Positions 39,670-49,156 of a stretch of 64,000 nt of DNA are shown in pieces. The notes beneath the pieces are model-generated. The model was not told the DNA's origin. It made no database searches and saw only the letters and a list, made by a program, of their open reading frames with translations. Source of the DNA: Lentisphaerales bacterium (lineage in GTDB: Bacteria > Verrucomicrobiota > Lentisphaeria > Lentisphaerales > Lentisphaeraceae). Location: the NCBI GenBank assembly GCA_022446985.1, contig JAKVBD010000010.1, forward strand, positions 44,443 to 108,442. Direction: 5' to 3'. The first letter of the stretch is position 1. Each line of letters starts with the position of its first letter. The position numbers were made by a program, and so were the translations under genes.

Positions 39670-39852
39670 ATGAACGGAATTTTTGAAATTATTTTGATCC
39701 CACTCATGGGGGCGGTAATCATAGCAGCTCTGAGTTCGAAATTTAAAGTTTCGAAGAGATGGCTTTATGCTGTATTCCCATTAACGGCTTTTGTGCTGGC
39801 GTTTTCAAAGGCGTCAGAAATAGCTGAAGTTGGGGTCATACATCATCTGTAA
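39670..39852 (+). pseudogene. truncated N-terminus of an Mrp/NuoL-M-type antiporter subunit
   Basis: Sixty codons starting 12 nt after the antiporter stop. ILIPLMGAVIIAALSSKF and a second hydrophobic stretch resemble the first helices of proton-conducting Mrp or complex-I-like subunits, normally about 500 residues. The frame ends at TAA 39850 where transposon-like DNA begins. No continuation was found beyond it. Family assignment is from a short fragment. Confidence 0.5.
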
Positions 39853-39865
39853 GTTGGTATGAGAG

Positions 39866-40015
39866 CCCGGGGATCTTTGTAAACCTAGCTTTGAATTCCT
39901 TTAGTTTAATCATGGTTTTATTAATCATCTTTACATTATTTTACTATTATTCATTTCTTTAATCCTGGGTTTAGTGTGACTAGATAACTGAATTACTAAT
40001 AGGTAAATCCCCGGG
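39866..40015. repeat. 9-bp inverted repeat around an AT-rich 130-bp segment
   Basis: CCCGGGGAT at 39866-39874 is repeated inverted as ATCCCCGGG at 40007-40015. The sequence between is AT-rich and non-coding. Its position upstream of the transposase remnant is consistent with a mobile-element end or a deletion scar. Confidence 0.5.
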
Positions 40016-40072
40016 TTTCCCTGGTGGACTCCCCAAGTTTTACTTTTGCGGGATTCTGTTAAAGTCCTTTAC

Positions 40073-40314
40073 GTGAACCAATTTAGAGGTCGGAAGAAAA
40101 ACTTTTCCGGAGAAAGCTTCTGGGCTCGAGACTACTTTGTAACAACTGTTGGTCATGATGAAGAACTGTTAGAAAGTACATAATAAACCAAGAGAAAAAC
40201 GATAAAAAGAAAGATGATGACAATCAAGAAGACTTATTTCCAGATGGTTAACTTAAGATAAATTATAAACCGCTTTGAGCGGTTCACCTTTCAAGCCTTC
40301 GGCTCTGCCGGAGG
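40073..40314 (+). mobile_element. IS200-like (Y1 transposase) 3' remnant with right-end hairpins
   Basis: Bases 40073-40251 encode the C-terminal part of an IS200/RAYT-like transposase: GRKKNFSGESFWARDYFVTT VG-type core, then after a frameshift near 40176 KYIINQEKNDKKKDDDNQED and LFPDG-stop. Relatives read ...FWARGYxVSTVGxDE...YIxNQExxD. Downstream are two hairpins, AACCGCT-TTG-AGCGGTT (40268-40284) and CCTTCGGC-TCT-GCCGGAGG (40296-40314), of the kind found at IS200/IS605 right ends. The catalytic N-terminal half is missing, so it cannot move on its own. Confidence 0.7.
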
Positions 40315-40385
40315 TACATGACTGATGTAGGTCAAAATTTTTTTTGTAGATTATGATTGGGTTAACGACCGACAAGGTTTGTTGA

Positions 40386-40846
40386 ATGGCTAAACAAAAG
40401 GTCATCGTCTTGAACGACAATAATAGTCATAAGGTGAGTAAGATTCTGTGTGCTTTTGATTTTTCTGATAACTTAGTAGCCGCACTTCAGTCGGCAGTAA
40501 GATTTGCTAATTTTTTCGGCGCAAAGTTAAAGGTTATTCACTTCTTGTCGACAGCTCATATAGCGATAAGTGCTTCGAAGCAATTTTGTGATAAGGTTAA
40601 GAAAGTTATCTACAATGAGCTGTATATTATAGGAGCTTACAGGCCAATCGATTATGAAATGGATATGTGTTCTGCTTTCCTGTAGTTGAGATCTTGAAAT
40701 ACGCCGAGTTAAACGAAGTAGATCTTGTTTCAATTGCTTCTAGAGGACACTTGAGTTTCACTCGCTTTTTTCTGGGAAGTACTGTGGCAAAAATTAACCG
40801 TAAATCACTATGTACTATTGTCGTATCACCAAAAGAAATTTTATAG
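40386..40846 (+). pseudogene. universal stress protein (UspA family), frameshifted
   Basis: The first 98 codons (VSKILCAFDFSDNLVAALQSAV, FFGAKLKVIHFL) are a UspA N-terminus, ending in TAG at 40683. From 40679 another frame carries the rest: PVVEILKYAELNEVDLVSIASRGH, then FFLGSTVAKINR and LCTIVVSP, ending at TAG 40844. A one-base loss near 40680 explains the break. Intact Usp proteins of this type bind ATP and often accompany ion antiporters, as here. Confidence 0.85.
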
Positions 40847-40852
40847 AAGTCT

Positions 40853-40887
40853 ATGAGTCCGAGGAAGATCGTCGGACTCATTTTTTA
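40853..40887. terminator. bidirectional terminator
   Basis: ATGAGTCCGA and TCGGACTCAT form a perfect 10-bp stem with a 9-nt loop, followed by TTTTTATT. It lies between the UspA remnant and the convergent regulator gene. Confidence 0.8.
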
Positions 40888-40899
40888 TTAAAAAGCTAT

Positions 40900-41193
40900 T
40901 CAGTTCTTGTCGTTAATCAGGTTGATTAGATCTTTAACCTGCTTGTGAGATTCGACTGGATGCTTGAGAGCTTTATCTGCTTTAAGTTTATAAATGTTTC
41001 GGCGACCGTCTTTTGTCTTATCTATAAAATCACCTTCTGCGAGCTCAGCTAAAATTCTTTGTACAGCTCGCTCAGTAATCCCAACGGCAGCGCTTAAATC
41101 TCTAATTCTCATGTAAGGATCCTTGGCCAAGCACAGAAGCACATGAGAATGATTTGTTAAAAAAGTCCAGTTGGAGCCTTTTTCATCTGGCAT
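40900..41193 (-). CDS. winged helix-turn-helix transcriptional regulator
   Basis: 97 residues: a single winged helix with MRIRDLSAAVGITERAVQRILAE as helix-turn-helix and a wing ending DGRRNIYKL, plus a helical tail. It resembles MarR/ArsR-type one-domain regulators without a clear ligand site. Start ATG 41193. It is intact although surrounded by pseudogenes, and upstream lies a repeated AATTCATGA motif that may be its operator. Confidence 0.82.
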   Translation of the reverse strand: MPDEKGSNWTFLTNHSHVLLCLAKDPYMRIRDLSAAVGITERAVQRILAELAEGDFIDKTKDGRRNIYKLKADKALKHPVESHKQVKDLINLINDKN

Positions 41194-41253
41194 ATTGATG
41201 TATCCTCAAAATCTCTTTCTTGCTACATAATAGTCACAAAATGAATGTTATGC

Positions 41254-41278
41254 AATTCATGACAAGTAATTCATGAAT
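41254..41278. promoter_or_regulatory. possible operator: repeated AATTCATGA and palindrome ATTCATGAAT
   Basis: AATTCATGA occurs at 41254-41262 and again at 41268-41276, 14 bp apart (more than one helical turn). The second copy extends to the perfect palindrome ATTCATGAAT (41269-41278). It lies about 60-80 bp upstream of the regulator's start on the opposite strand. Operator role is inferred. Confidence 0.4.
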
Positions 41279-41460
41279 GAATACACCTTATTTAAGGTCT
41301 ATTTTGCCTTGAGAAATAGCGAGTATTATGGCTATTAGTTTTTATAAAGCGTTTAGCTTCAAATTTGTTTGTTGAGGCTTTTATGAGCAACCATTAGCTT
41401 GGCATTAAATTAAATTTACTTTTGATGTAGTGATTGTATCTTAAAAACAAACGGAAAAAC

Positions 41461-42497
41461 ATGTCTAAGAATGCCAGAAGGGGCGATCAGAAAACCCCAG
41501 TTTATATTCGAAATCAAGCCGTCAAAGCAGTAATTGATAAAGGTCAAAAGCCGGTAGTCGTAGCCGATGTTTTTGGTGTAGCACTAAATACTGTCTACAG
41601 ATGGGTTAGAATGTACAAATCTTCTGGCTGTTCGGTCTTAAAGGATAAGAAACGTGGTTGCCATAAAGGTAGTTGATCCAGTTTAAGTCCAGAACAATGT
41701 AAAAAAATCAAGAAGCTGATAACAGATAAAAACCCCGAGCAATTAAAGATGCCTTTTGTTCTTTGGACTCGCAAAGCTGTTAAGGAATTGATTCAAGATC
41801 AGTTTTCTATTGATATGCCTATTAGTACAGTCGGGCAATATTTAAGTCGTTGGGGTTTTACTCCTCAAAAGCCAATAAAAAAGTCTTATGAACAGCAACC
41901 TAAAGAAGTTCAAAAGTGGCTTGATAATGAATACCCAACTATTAAACAGGATGCAGTCAAGGAAGGTGCAGAGTTTCATTGGGGTGATGAAACAGGATGT
42001 AGCAATAAAATATCTCATGGACGTAGCTATGCTCCAAAAGGTCAGACTCCGACATTAGTTCTTTCAACGAAAGAGAAACTTAGAATTAATATGATCTCCA
42101 GTATATCAAATCAGGGACAAGTTTTTTTTAATATTCACAAAGGTAAAATTAACTCAGTTGAGTTCATTGAATTCATGAATAAACTAATAAGGTGTACTGC
42201 AAAAAAAGTTTACTTTATTGTTGATAATCTACCTCAACATCGTTCAAAATTAGTAAAGTGCTGGCTAGATGAGAATAAAGACGCAATTAAGCTATTTTAT
42301 TTGCCAGCATATTCTCCAGAACTGAATCCTGACGAATATCTCAACTGTGATTTAAAAGATCCTTAAACACCAAAAGAATGCCAAGGAATAATTCGCAGCT
42401 CAAGGATAATACGACGCAATATATGATTGAACGATCTCAGAATTCTGAAAAAGTAAAATTATATTTTCGTCATCCAAAGGTCAGATATGCAAGTTGA
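41461..42497 (+). mobile_element. IS630-family transposase remnant (nonsense plus frameshift)
   Basis: From ATG 41461, an N-terminal helix-turn-helix (VVADVFGVALNTVYRWVRMYK) runs to TGA at 41674-41676. The same frame then continues SSLSPEQCKKIKKL into the catalytic domain, with DDE residues in HWGDETGC, FIVDNLPQH and SPELNPDEYLN. After DLKDP-stop (42364) the C-terminal end (KLYFRHPKVRYAS) is found in another frame, ending at 42497. The element thus has one premature stop and at least one frameshift. I could not identify terminal inverted repeats. Confidence 0.85.
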
Positions 42498-42701
42498 TTT
42501 TGAATTCTAATTCATTGCCGGATTAATAGTTGGTAGTGACTTGTGGAACATGGAATCTTTGAGTTGTATATTTTTACTTTAAATCAGGGCAGTGTGAGTG
42601 GAGCTATCATTTTCGAATGAGTTTATGCTTAAATATTTTCTCGAAAAATCCAAAATCTCTGCTACAATTTGAGTATAAATTTATTAAAAAGGAAAGATTG
42701 A

Positions 42702-43013
42702 ATGTCTAAATTTGAAAATGTCACAATCGTTAAAGCAGCGAATGTTTATTTTGAAGGTAAAGTAACCAGTAGAACTGTTGAATTCCCAGATGGAACTAAA
42801 AAGACACTTGGTATCATGATGCCAGGTGAATATGAGTTCGGTACTGAGGCAGCAGAAGTTATGGAAATACTTGCTGGTGATCTCGATGTTTTGCTTCCAG
42901 AAAATGACCAGTGGCAGGCGATTAAAGGCGGTGAATCTTTTGATGTACCTGCCAACGCAAGCTTTAAATTGGTGGTCAAAGATATCACTGACTACTGTTG
43001 TTCATACGCATAA
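42702..43013 (+). CDS. ppnP: pyrimidine/purine nucleoside phosphorylase (PpnP/YaiE family)
   Basis: 103 residues of a single cupin-like domain: [43 protein letters not shown] and [15 protein letters not shown] align closely with PpnP. The enzyme splits nucleosides with phosphate to base and ribose-1-phosphate. An AAGGAAAG Shine-Dalgarno precedes ATG 42702. The lipoprotein gene follows 30 nt later, so co-transcription is likely. Confidence 0.92.
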   Translation: MSKFENVTIVKAANVYFEGKVTSRTVEFPDGTKKTLGIMMPGEYEFGTEAAEVMEILAGDLDVLLPENDQWQAIKGGESFDVPANASFKLVVKDITDYCCSYA

Positions 43014-43043
43014 TAACAAAAAAATAAGAGAGGAGTGAGTCTT

Positions 43044-43373
43044 ATGAAAGTTGTGTTTTTAATGGTTTTGGGCCTATTACTTTTTGCCAGTTGCTCAAGC
43101 GCACCACAGTGGGAGAATATGTCCGAGAAAGACATCTCAACCTGGAAAGAGTTGAATGTAAATATTGAGTCAGCAAACTACTTAATTCAAAATAAAATTT
43201 CTCCTGAAGTTTACTCTGTATGGAAGGGTAATGGTGTCACTAAGCCAGAGGTTGTTGTTGCCTGGAGTCAGCAGAAGTTCTCAGCAAAAGAAGCTGCTGA
43301 ATGGGTAAAAGCCGGCTTTTCACTAGAAGATTCAAAAGAGTATCGCTCTAAAGGTCTTCAGCCAGTACAATAA
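43044..43373 (+). CDS. small lipoprotein with helical W/G repeats
   Basis: 109 residues. I choose ATG 43044 over a GTG 9 nt upstream because of GAGGAGTGAG before it. Signal peptide MKVVFLMVLGLLLFASC with lipobox Cys17. After it come about four 13-14-residue repeats of the pattern S-x-E-x-x-x-x-W-x-x-x-G-F (for example SAKEAAEWVKAGF then SLEDSKEYRSKGL). Such repeats suggest a small alpha-solenoid on the outer membrane. Function unknown. Confidence 0.75.
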   Translation: MKVVFLMVLGLLLFASCSSAPQWENMSEKDISTWKELNVNIESANYLIQNKISPEVYSVWKGNGVTKPEVVVAWSQQKFSAKEAAEWVKAGFSLEDSKEYRSKGLQPVQ

Positions 43374-43393
43374 GACCTGCCTTTAAAGATTTT

Positions 43394-43430
43394 AGGCCGT
43401 CTGCTTTTTGAGTAGGTGGCCTTTATTTTG
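43394..43430. terminator. bidirectional terminator
   Basis: AGGCCGTCTGC pairs with GTAGGTGGCCT (11 bp with three GU pairs), followed by TTATTTTG. It separates the lipoprotein gene from the convergent FecR-type gene. Confidence 0.7.
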
Positions 43431-45324
43431 TCTGATCATATAGAGTCTTGATATCGCTGGAGCTTAGTGGCGTATTATAGATCCGAATGTCTCTAAGCTT
43501 TCCTTTAAGGAATCTACAATTATTCCAGTTACCGATAATAAGGGAATTGTGGCTGGAAAGAATTGTGTGATTAAAAGAAGAGATTGCGAGCTTACCATTT
43601 ATAAAAATACTTTGTTTGCCTTCATGGTAGCGAAATACTAAATGGGTCCATTCATTATAATTTATTTTCTCATCAGCAATTGTGTCATTCGACAAATGTG
43701 CGAGATATGGGTACATCCTTCTTATGAGTATAACCAGATTTGAGCTTATTCCTCCTGCATCCTGTTTGTTTGAGAATATGACTTGATCATAGTGCTTCTG
43801 CTCTTCCATATTGAGCCAGAGAGCAGCGGTGTAGGAGATGTTCATTCCCAGCTTATCGACTGGATAATGCACGAGATAATCATTTTGGCCATCTAACTTT
43901 AAGACAGGACCGTATGTTGAGTCGAGGGTAAATTGGGGCGAGCCAAATGGTGCAGCTTCTTCCTTATTTACTTTATCTTTAAATGAACCTTTAAGGGGAA
44001 GATGTGCAGCCAGTTTTTTGTCAATGTTTTGATCCTGAAAGGTACTTGGTAGAGCGTCTGGATCACTGTAGTAGAGTCGCTCAATTGGAATATCTTGAAA
44101 TGGTTCCTTACCATTTCTCATAGTAAGTCTCATAGAGTAGCCTGGTGTATCATTTTCAATGATACCGATAGTTTGAACCTCAAGAAAGTGCAAGCCTTGT
44201 TCCAAATTGGCACTTAAGACAGCCTCAGTAAGATTTGGTGCAGTTGTGATGATTTGATTTGCAAGACTAAGTTTAGAAGGGGCAGAACCGGTGAGTTTAA
44301 AAGAGTAGTCTCCAGTTTGGGGAATGTTTAGTAAAGCTTTAAAAGATATATGAAAGTCACTGGTGTGGATATGACTGTGCATGTCGTGTTGGTGGCGTGT
44401 AAAGCCTTCATGCTCGCCTCTTTTGATCTTAAAGAGATTGGTTAAACCTTGGTCTAGTTCTCTGGCAGCTTTGAAGTTCCCCGGTATGTTATCTGCCACT
44501 AATTCATGGTAAGAATAGCGAATCCCATTTAGTAGTGCCGGTGAGAAGCTGTTAATTTCCTGTTGGTTCAGTTTAGTAATATTGAAGTCTTTCGAGTTAA
44601 CTTTATCGCCGCTTTTTAAGTTTTGTTTTTTCCCATCGGCTAAGCGTGTGAATTGTCCGTTGCCTTGATGGAGCTTGATTGTAGAACTTTCAGAAACAAG
44701 AACTTTAATTTTCCCCTGAGTTATTCTAAGCTCGCTATCTGCTGTTGTGAATATGAAGGGTTTGGGGCCTTTTTTAACTGTTGCACTTAGACTGCCTTTA
44801 ATGAGTGTAAGACTTTCCTGTGAATGATGGTTGATACTTAAGATACTTCCAGGAGCAAGGTAGATTGAACCTCTGTTTGGAATGTTAAGCCATAGTTCTC
44901 CTTTATCTCTGACGCGAAGGTGATCTTTAACTCTTAATTGGAGGTTATTGGTATGTTTGACTTCCTGTTGCTGTCGGATCAGTGAAAGCCCATAGCTTCT
45001 AGGTGAAATAGTGAGTAGTTCTGGGGCTGCCATAGTGGCTTTTGAGAAAGCGATGTAGAAGATTGGGATAACAATAACGAGTATGATAATGAGCCAATAT
45101 GGAAATCTCATGACTTTAGAATGTTGATAGTTTTCTAATGCGGTAAGATTCTGGCCGATTATAGTATTCCTTAAAGCAACATGCTCATCAATAAGTTGAA
45201 GATAGTAGTTAAGGTTCTCGTCGTTCTTAGAGCATATCGTTTCGAGCTTTAAGATTTCTTCATAATTGATATCAGAATTTAGAGATTTGTCCAGGAGTCG
45301 GTCGATTTCTTCAAAATCATTCAT
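43423..45324 (-). CDS. FecR-PA14-LamG transmembrane protein beside an ECF sigma factor
   Basis: 633 residues. A short cytoplasmic N-terminus (about 1-70) with a FecR/anti-sigma-like helical region, one membrane segment (about 74-95), a FecR domain (about 125-250, LWLNIPNRGSIYLAPGSIL), a PA14-like domain (about 265-400) and a C-terminal LamG/concanavalin-like domain (about 440-630; YTAALWLNMEEQK, WTHLVFRYHEG, LRDIRIYNTPLS). It ends 2 nt from the sigma gene and probably inhibits it while sensing extracellular carbohydrate. Typical of PVC bacteria; ligand unknown. Confidence 0.85.
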   Translation of the reverse strand: MNDFEEIDRLLDKSLNSDINYEEILKLETICSKNDENLNYYLQLIDEHVALRNTIIGQNLTALENYQHSKVMRFPYWLIIILVIVIPIFYIAFSKATMAAPELLTISPRSYGLSLIRQQQEVKHTNNLQLRVKDHLRVRDKGELWLNIPNRGSIYLAPGSILSINHHSQESLTLIKGSLSATVKKGPKPFIFTTADSELRITQGKIKVLVSESSTIKLHQGNGQFTRLADGKKQNLKSGDKVNSKDFNITKLNQQEINSFSPALLNGIRYSYHELVADNIPGNFKAARELDQGLTNLFKIKRGEHEGFTRHQHDMHSHIHTSDFHISFKALLNIPQTGDYSFKLTGSAPSKLSLANQIITTAPNLTEAVLSANLEQGLHFLEVQTIGIIENDTPGYSMRLTMRNGKEPFQDIPIERLYYSDPDALPSTFQDQNIDKKLAAHLPLKGSFKDKVNKEEAAPFGSPQFTLDSTYGPVLKLDGQNDYLVHYPVDKLGMNISYTAALWLNMEEQKHYDQVIFSNKQDAGGISSNLVILIRRMYPYLAHLSNDTIADEKINYNEWTHLVFRYHEGKQSIFINGKLAISSFNHTILSSHNSLIIGNWNNCRFLKGKLRDIRIYNTPLSSSDIKTLYDQTK

Positions 45325-45326
45325 GA

Positions 45327-45848
45327 CTAAAGGTCTCTAAGTTTGTTATTTATGCAACTTCTGAGAGTAGAACGCAGACGAAAGAGCTGTGTGCGGATTT
45401 GTTGAGAAGTTCTTTTTAGTTGTTCTGCGATAACACCGCTAGTCATTTTGTTTTTATAGCGAAGTTCCAGGATTTTTTGCTGTTTGCCATCCAGATTACT
45501 GACGCAATGGTTGAGAGCATCTTCTTTTTCTTCGATATGCTTTAAGGTCATTTGAGAGAATTCAGCTTCAGCTTTTTCTTCAAGTGCCTTTACCATAAGA
45601 TTCTGTGTTCTCAGAAATCGTCTTTTTGAGTGAAGAACTTTGTTGCGGGCGATACCAAAGACCCAGGTTTGAAATGATGACTGCTTTTGATCAAAGCTGC
45701 TATACTTATCCCAGCTTATGACCGCAACTTCTTGGAGAATGTCATCTGCATCACAGAAGTTTGGCAGAAGAGAACAGATATACCTATATAGAGCAGGCTG
45801 AACTGTTGCAAAGTTGCGGATGAATTCGCCATGATTTTTTTCTTTCAT
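45327..45848 (-). CDS. ECF RNA polymerase sigma factor, PVC-specific type
   Basis: About 173 residues from ATG 45848 (a TTG one codon earlier is possible). Region 2: ALYRYICSLLPNFCDADDILQEV and FQTWVFGIARNKVLHSKRR. Region 4: LDGKQQKILELRYKNKMTSG, then VIAEQLKRTSQQIRTQLFRLR. It matches the family of sigma factors paired with FecR-LamG proteins. Promoter specificity is unknown. Confidence 0.92.
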   Translation of the reverse strand: MKEKNHGEFIRNFATVQPALYRYICSLLPNFCDADDILQEVAVISWDKYSSFDQKQSSFQTWVFGIARNKVLHSKRRFLRTQNLMVKALEEKAEAEFSQMTLKHIEEKEDALNHCVSNLDGKQQKILELRYKNKMTSGVIAEQLKRTSQQIRTQLFRLRSTLRSCINNKLRDL

Positions 45849-45948
45849 CAATGAACCTTAGTTTTATGGGGCTTTCCCGTAGATACTCTATATGTTACAT
45901 GAAAGATCAATTTAATTTAAGATATCAGCAAAAAAAGGAAGGAAATCC

Positions 45949-46138
45949 ATGCCATTTATAAATTTGAAAATTGCCGGTTCTCTGACTAAAGAGCAAAAAG
46001 AACAGATCGCTAAAGAGTTTTAAGAGACAATCATGCAGGTTACAGGTAAGAGCCGCGAGTGCGGCTTATTTAGTATTTGATAAGGTAGAGCGAGAAAACT
46101 GGGCTATTGGTGAACAATTATTATGTAATCCGCCATAG
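45949..46138 (+). pseudogene. 4-oxalocrotonate tautomerase-like gene, nonsense and frameshift
   Basis: After AAGGAAGG and ATG 45949 comes MPFINLKIAGSLTKEQKEQI, then AKEF, then TAA at 46021-46023, then in frame ETIMQVTGKS. A frameshift near 46060 then gives YLVFDKVERENWAIGEQLL, the C-terminal part of tautomerase family enzymes, to TAG 46136. Intact relatives (about 60-70 residues) use Pro1 as catalytic base, and the Pro is present here. Two independent lesions make this a clear remnant. Confidence 0.85.
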
Positions 46139-46254
46139 ATAAAAAATAAGACTGGATAGTTGGTGGCAGGCTATTGACGCTCTGAGCCCTCAGGGTAAAT
46201 TCTAAGTCTTTATTAAATGTGTATGGGCAAACTTTTCCCGGGTATATAAATAGT

Positions 46255-47211
46255 ATGACTAGAACTCTTCGAGTTAAAATTCGCTGTCCTCATTGTCGAG
46301 CGAAAATTGACATCACGGCGATTGAACCTGATTCTTTTGTGGATTGCCCAGTATGTTATGAGCCTTTTTTGACTCCTTTGGAGGAAGATTATGAGGAGTT
46401 GTCAGTATACCCTTATTCAGATCAGAGTTTTCAGCGAGATAAGACACACCACTTCAGTACTCGCAGAAACATTGTTACCAAAGGGACTCTGCGAAAAATG
46501 CAACGCCCGGTAAAGAAAACTCGATTTTGGGTTTTTGGCGTTATTCTGGGGTTGATTCTTCTAGTATTCTTATTTGCAGTTAGTCGACAAAGTTTAATTA
46601 AGCCTGAAGTAGCGATCGCTAACGTAGAAGTGGAGAAGAAACCACGCACGAAAGGAGTTCATAACTTCAACAAGACTATTCGGTCTAAATCTTTTTTTAT
46701 TTTACGCCCAGATGACTTAAACTTTCAGCCGGTTATGAAAGAGGTGAAACAGTATATCAATCAGAAAGGCGGTATAATGCGTCTTTTTGAAAAGAAACGC
46801 TTCAGCATTTTGCTTTCGATGAGAGAGAATCTTCAAAACAGCCTTATGGAATACCCCTTTGTAGGGAAAATAAAACTTCGTTCAGGATATGTAGAAGGCG
46901 AGATAGTGGGCTTTTCAGATAAAGGTATTTTTCTGAAGAAGTCGGTTACTTCTTTCGTTGAATGGAAGAAAATTGATCCAAGAGCTTATGCAGAAATTTT
47001 AACTCATTCTGCTTTGAAAAAGTCGACAACTATTTCCTTTACACCTTCTGATGAAGGTATAAATAGGCTTAATCAGACAGGTTTAAGTTATTTTCATGCA
47101 GCAGTCCTTTTGGATTGGTACGGCTACAAGAAAAGTGCTTTGGCTTACAAACAAAAAGCTTTACAGTTGTCTCCCTTGTTAGCTTCAGATATGAGAGAAG
47201 TTCTTCCATGA
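46255..47211 (+). CDS. membrane protein with N-terminal zinc ribbon
   Basis: About 318 residues from ATG 46255 (GTG 46219 is an alternative). CPHC...CPVC at the N-terminus forms a zinc ribbon (about residues 10-35). A membrane segment lies at about 85-105 (VFGVILGLILLVFLFAVS). The rest is extracytoplasmic, with a basic stretch and TPR-like helices at the end (HAAVLLDWYGYKKSALAYKQ). It is a typical PVC-type layout with unknown function. Confidence 0.72.
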   Translation: MTRTLRVKIRCPHCRAKIDITAIEPDSFVDCPVCYEPFLTPLEEDYEELSVYPYSDQSFQRDKTHHFSTRRNIVTKGTLRKMQRPVKKTRFWVFGVILGLILLVFLFAVSRQSLIKPEVAIANVEVEKKPRTKGVHNFNKTIRSKSFFILRPDDLNFQPVMKEVKQYINQKGGIMRLFEKKRFSILLSMRENLQNSLMEYPFVGKIKLRSGYVEGEIVGFSDKGIFLKKSVTSFVEWKKIDPRAYAEILTHSALKKSTTISFTPSDEGINRLNQTGLSYFHAAVLLDWYGYKKSALAYKQKALQLSPLLASDMREVLP

Positions 47212-47395
47212 GGTTAGTATCTTGTAACTTAAGTTAAAATACATTTATTTTGAACGGGATTACCTCTATTATCCAGATTCCAATTTTTCCTTGCGTTCTT
47301 ACATGACGATCTAAATTTACGATATTGTAATTATTGCATATAATTTTACGATATTTACTCAAGAATGTTTTTTCTAGCATTGATATGTAAAGAAA

Positions 47396-49156
47396 GTGGA
47401 TGTATTTATCCCTCCATCACATGAACACACTATAGAGAATTTAATGAGTGCTGAAGCTAAAATATTAGTAGATAAACAGGTGCTGTTGAGCCACCTTTTA
47501 CAGGAGCAGCAGGAACTTACCGCTGTGGAGGAGTTCTCGCAGAAGCACGAGAACAAAGAATTACCTGTTCAGCAGAAATACTACGAAAGTTTAATACCTC
47601 TTACCCAACCAAAAGAAGGACAACAATTTGCATTTAAAGTAAATCTTGATGCATGTACAGGTTGTAAGGCCTGTGTAACTGCTTGTCATAATCTTAATGG
47701 TCTTGACGAGGATGAAACCTGGCGAAATGTCGGTCTTTTGCGTGGAGGTAATCGCGAAGTATCAAATCAACAACACGTTACATCTGCATGTCACCACTGT
47801 CTGGATCCAGCTTGTTCAAATGGCTGTCCGGTCAATGCATATGACAAAGATCCAGTAACTGGTATTGTTAAACACTTAGACGACCAGTGTATTGGTTGTC
47901 AGTACTGTATTTTAAAATGTCCTTATGAAGTCCCTAAGTACAATAAGAGACTTGGTATCGTTCGTAAGTGCGATATGTGTACTCACCGTCTTGAAGTTGG
48001 TGAGGCTCCGGCTTGTGTACAGTCCTGCCCAACTCGAGCTATAAGTATACAGATTGTCGACAAAGAAGATGTTCTGGAGAATTCACAGGACAGTGTGGTT
48101 ATTTCTGGAGCTCCTTCTTCAGAGTACACACAGCCGACAACGACTTTTGAAAGTGAAAAGCCAATGCAAAAGAATATGCTTTGCAGTGACTACTACTCAC
48201 TTACACCACAGCACTCGCATCCACCTCTGGTTGGTATGCTGGTAATGACGCAGCTCTCAATCGGAGCATTTTGCGTTGATGTTTTATTTAATTTATTACA
48301 GAAAAATCCATTAATTAGCGAGATGCAGCCTTTCCACTCGATCGTGGCATTATTGCTTGGTTTCCTTGCTTTAAGTGTATCGATTTTACACATTGGCCGT
48401 CCACAGTATGCTTATCGTGCTTTGCTTGGCTTGAAGAAATCCTGGTTGAGTCGTGAGATTCTTGGCTTTAACATTTTTGCAGGTTTAGCAACTGTTTATG
48501 CTGCTTTATTCTGGTTAGGGCCCATAGAAAGTCTTATGGGAATAACTTTACCTGGTTTTGTCAAAGATGAACAGTTGCGCGAGGGTTTAGGAATCGCTGT
48601 TGCCCTGAGTGGTATACTGGGGATTTTCTGTTCTATTATGATTTATGATGACTGTAAGAAAGAGTTATGGAGAGGTTCTATAACTGGTCTGAAATTCTAT
48701 GGCTCAGCTCTTTGCCTTGGACTTTCAACTATTCTTTTGGCATCTTCAGCAGGTGTAGCTATCATGAAGCCGGAGCATGCCGCTGATGTTAATGAGGTTT
48801 ATACCGCCAAACTGGCCATTCTGATGGTCGTTGCTTTTGCTGGTAAACTTATGTGGGAGGCGATGATTTTCAGACACCTGAAAGCCCCAACATATTCTAT
48901 GTTTAAGCGTTCGGCGCTCCTAATGGTGAACCACTTGTCGGCAGCGACAAAGATGCGTTACTGTTTTGGATTAATTGGCGGCGTTATCTTGCCGGTATTA
49001 ATTTACTTCGTTGCAACAGGCGAGAAGTCAACAGAATCATCCATTATTCTTTATATGGCTATAGCTTCATTTATCTTTGCTTTGGCCGGTGAACTTTGTG
49101 AAAGATTTTTATTCTTCGCTGCAGTCGTCAGCAAAAGAATGCCGGGAGGTGCATAA
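47396..49156 (+). CDS. 4Fe-4S ferredoxin-DmsC fusion (electron-transfer and membrane-anchor subunit)
   Basis: 586 residues; GTG 47396 gives the first reading, ATG 47444 is an alternative start. The N-terminal third has DmsB-type cysteine clusters [38 protein letters not shown] and CDMCTHRL...CVQSCP, for four 4Fe-4S centres. The C-terminal half has about eight membrane segments of DmsC/NrfD type (quinone-side anchor). The two are separate proteins in E. coli DmsBC. It overlaps the start of the molybdoenzyme gene by 1 nt and surely serves as its electron donor from the quinone pool. Confidence 0.9.
   Translation: MDVFIPPSHEHTIENLMSAEAKILVDKQVLLSHLLQEQQELTAVEEFSQKHENKELPVQQKYYESLIPLTQPKEGQQFAFKVNLDACTGCKACVTACHNLNGLDEDETWRNVGLLRGGNREVSNQQHVTSACHHCLDPACSNGCPVNAYDKDPVTGIVKHLDDQCIGCQYCILKCPYEVPKYNKRLGIVRKCDMCTHRLEVGEAPACVQSCPTRAISIQIVDKEDVLENSQDSVVISGAPSSEYTQPTTTFESEKPMQKNMLCSDYYSLTPQHSHPPLVGMLVMTQLSIGAFCVDVLFNLLQKNPLISEMQPFHSIVALLLGFLALSVSILHIGRPQYAYRALLGLKKSWLSREILGFNIFAGLATVYAALFWLGPIESLMGITLPGFVKDEQLREGLGIAVALSGILGIFCSIMIYDDCKKELWRGSITGLKFYGSALCLGLSTILLASSAGVAIMKPEHAADVNEVYTAKLAILMVVAFAGKLMWEAMIFRHLKAPTYSMFKRSALLMVNHLSAATKMRYCFGLIGGVILPVLIYFVATGEKSTESSIILYMAIASFIFALAGELCERFLFFAAVVSKRMPGGA

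Noticed and set aside
40900..41193. Treating the small regulator as a pseudogene like its neighbours
   Set aside because: Its single frame covers a complete winged helix with normal start and a terminator beyond its stop.
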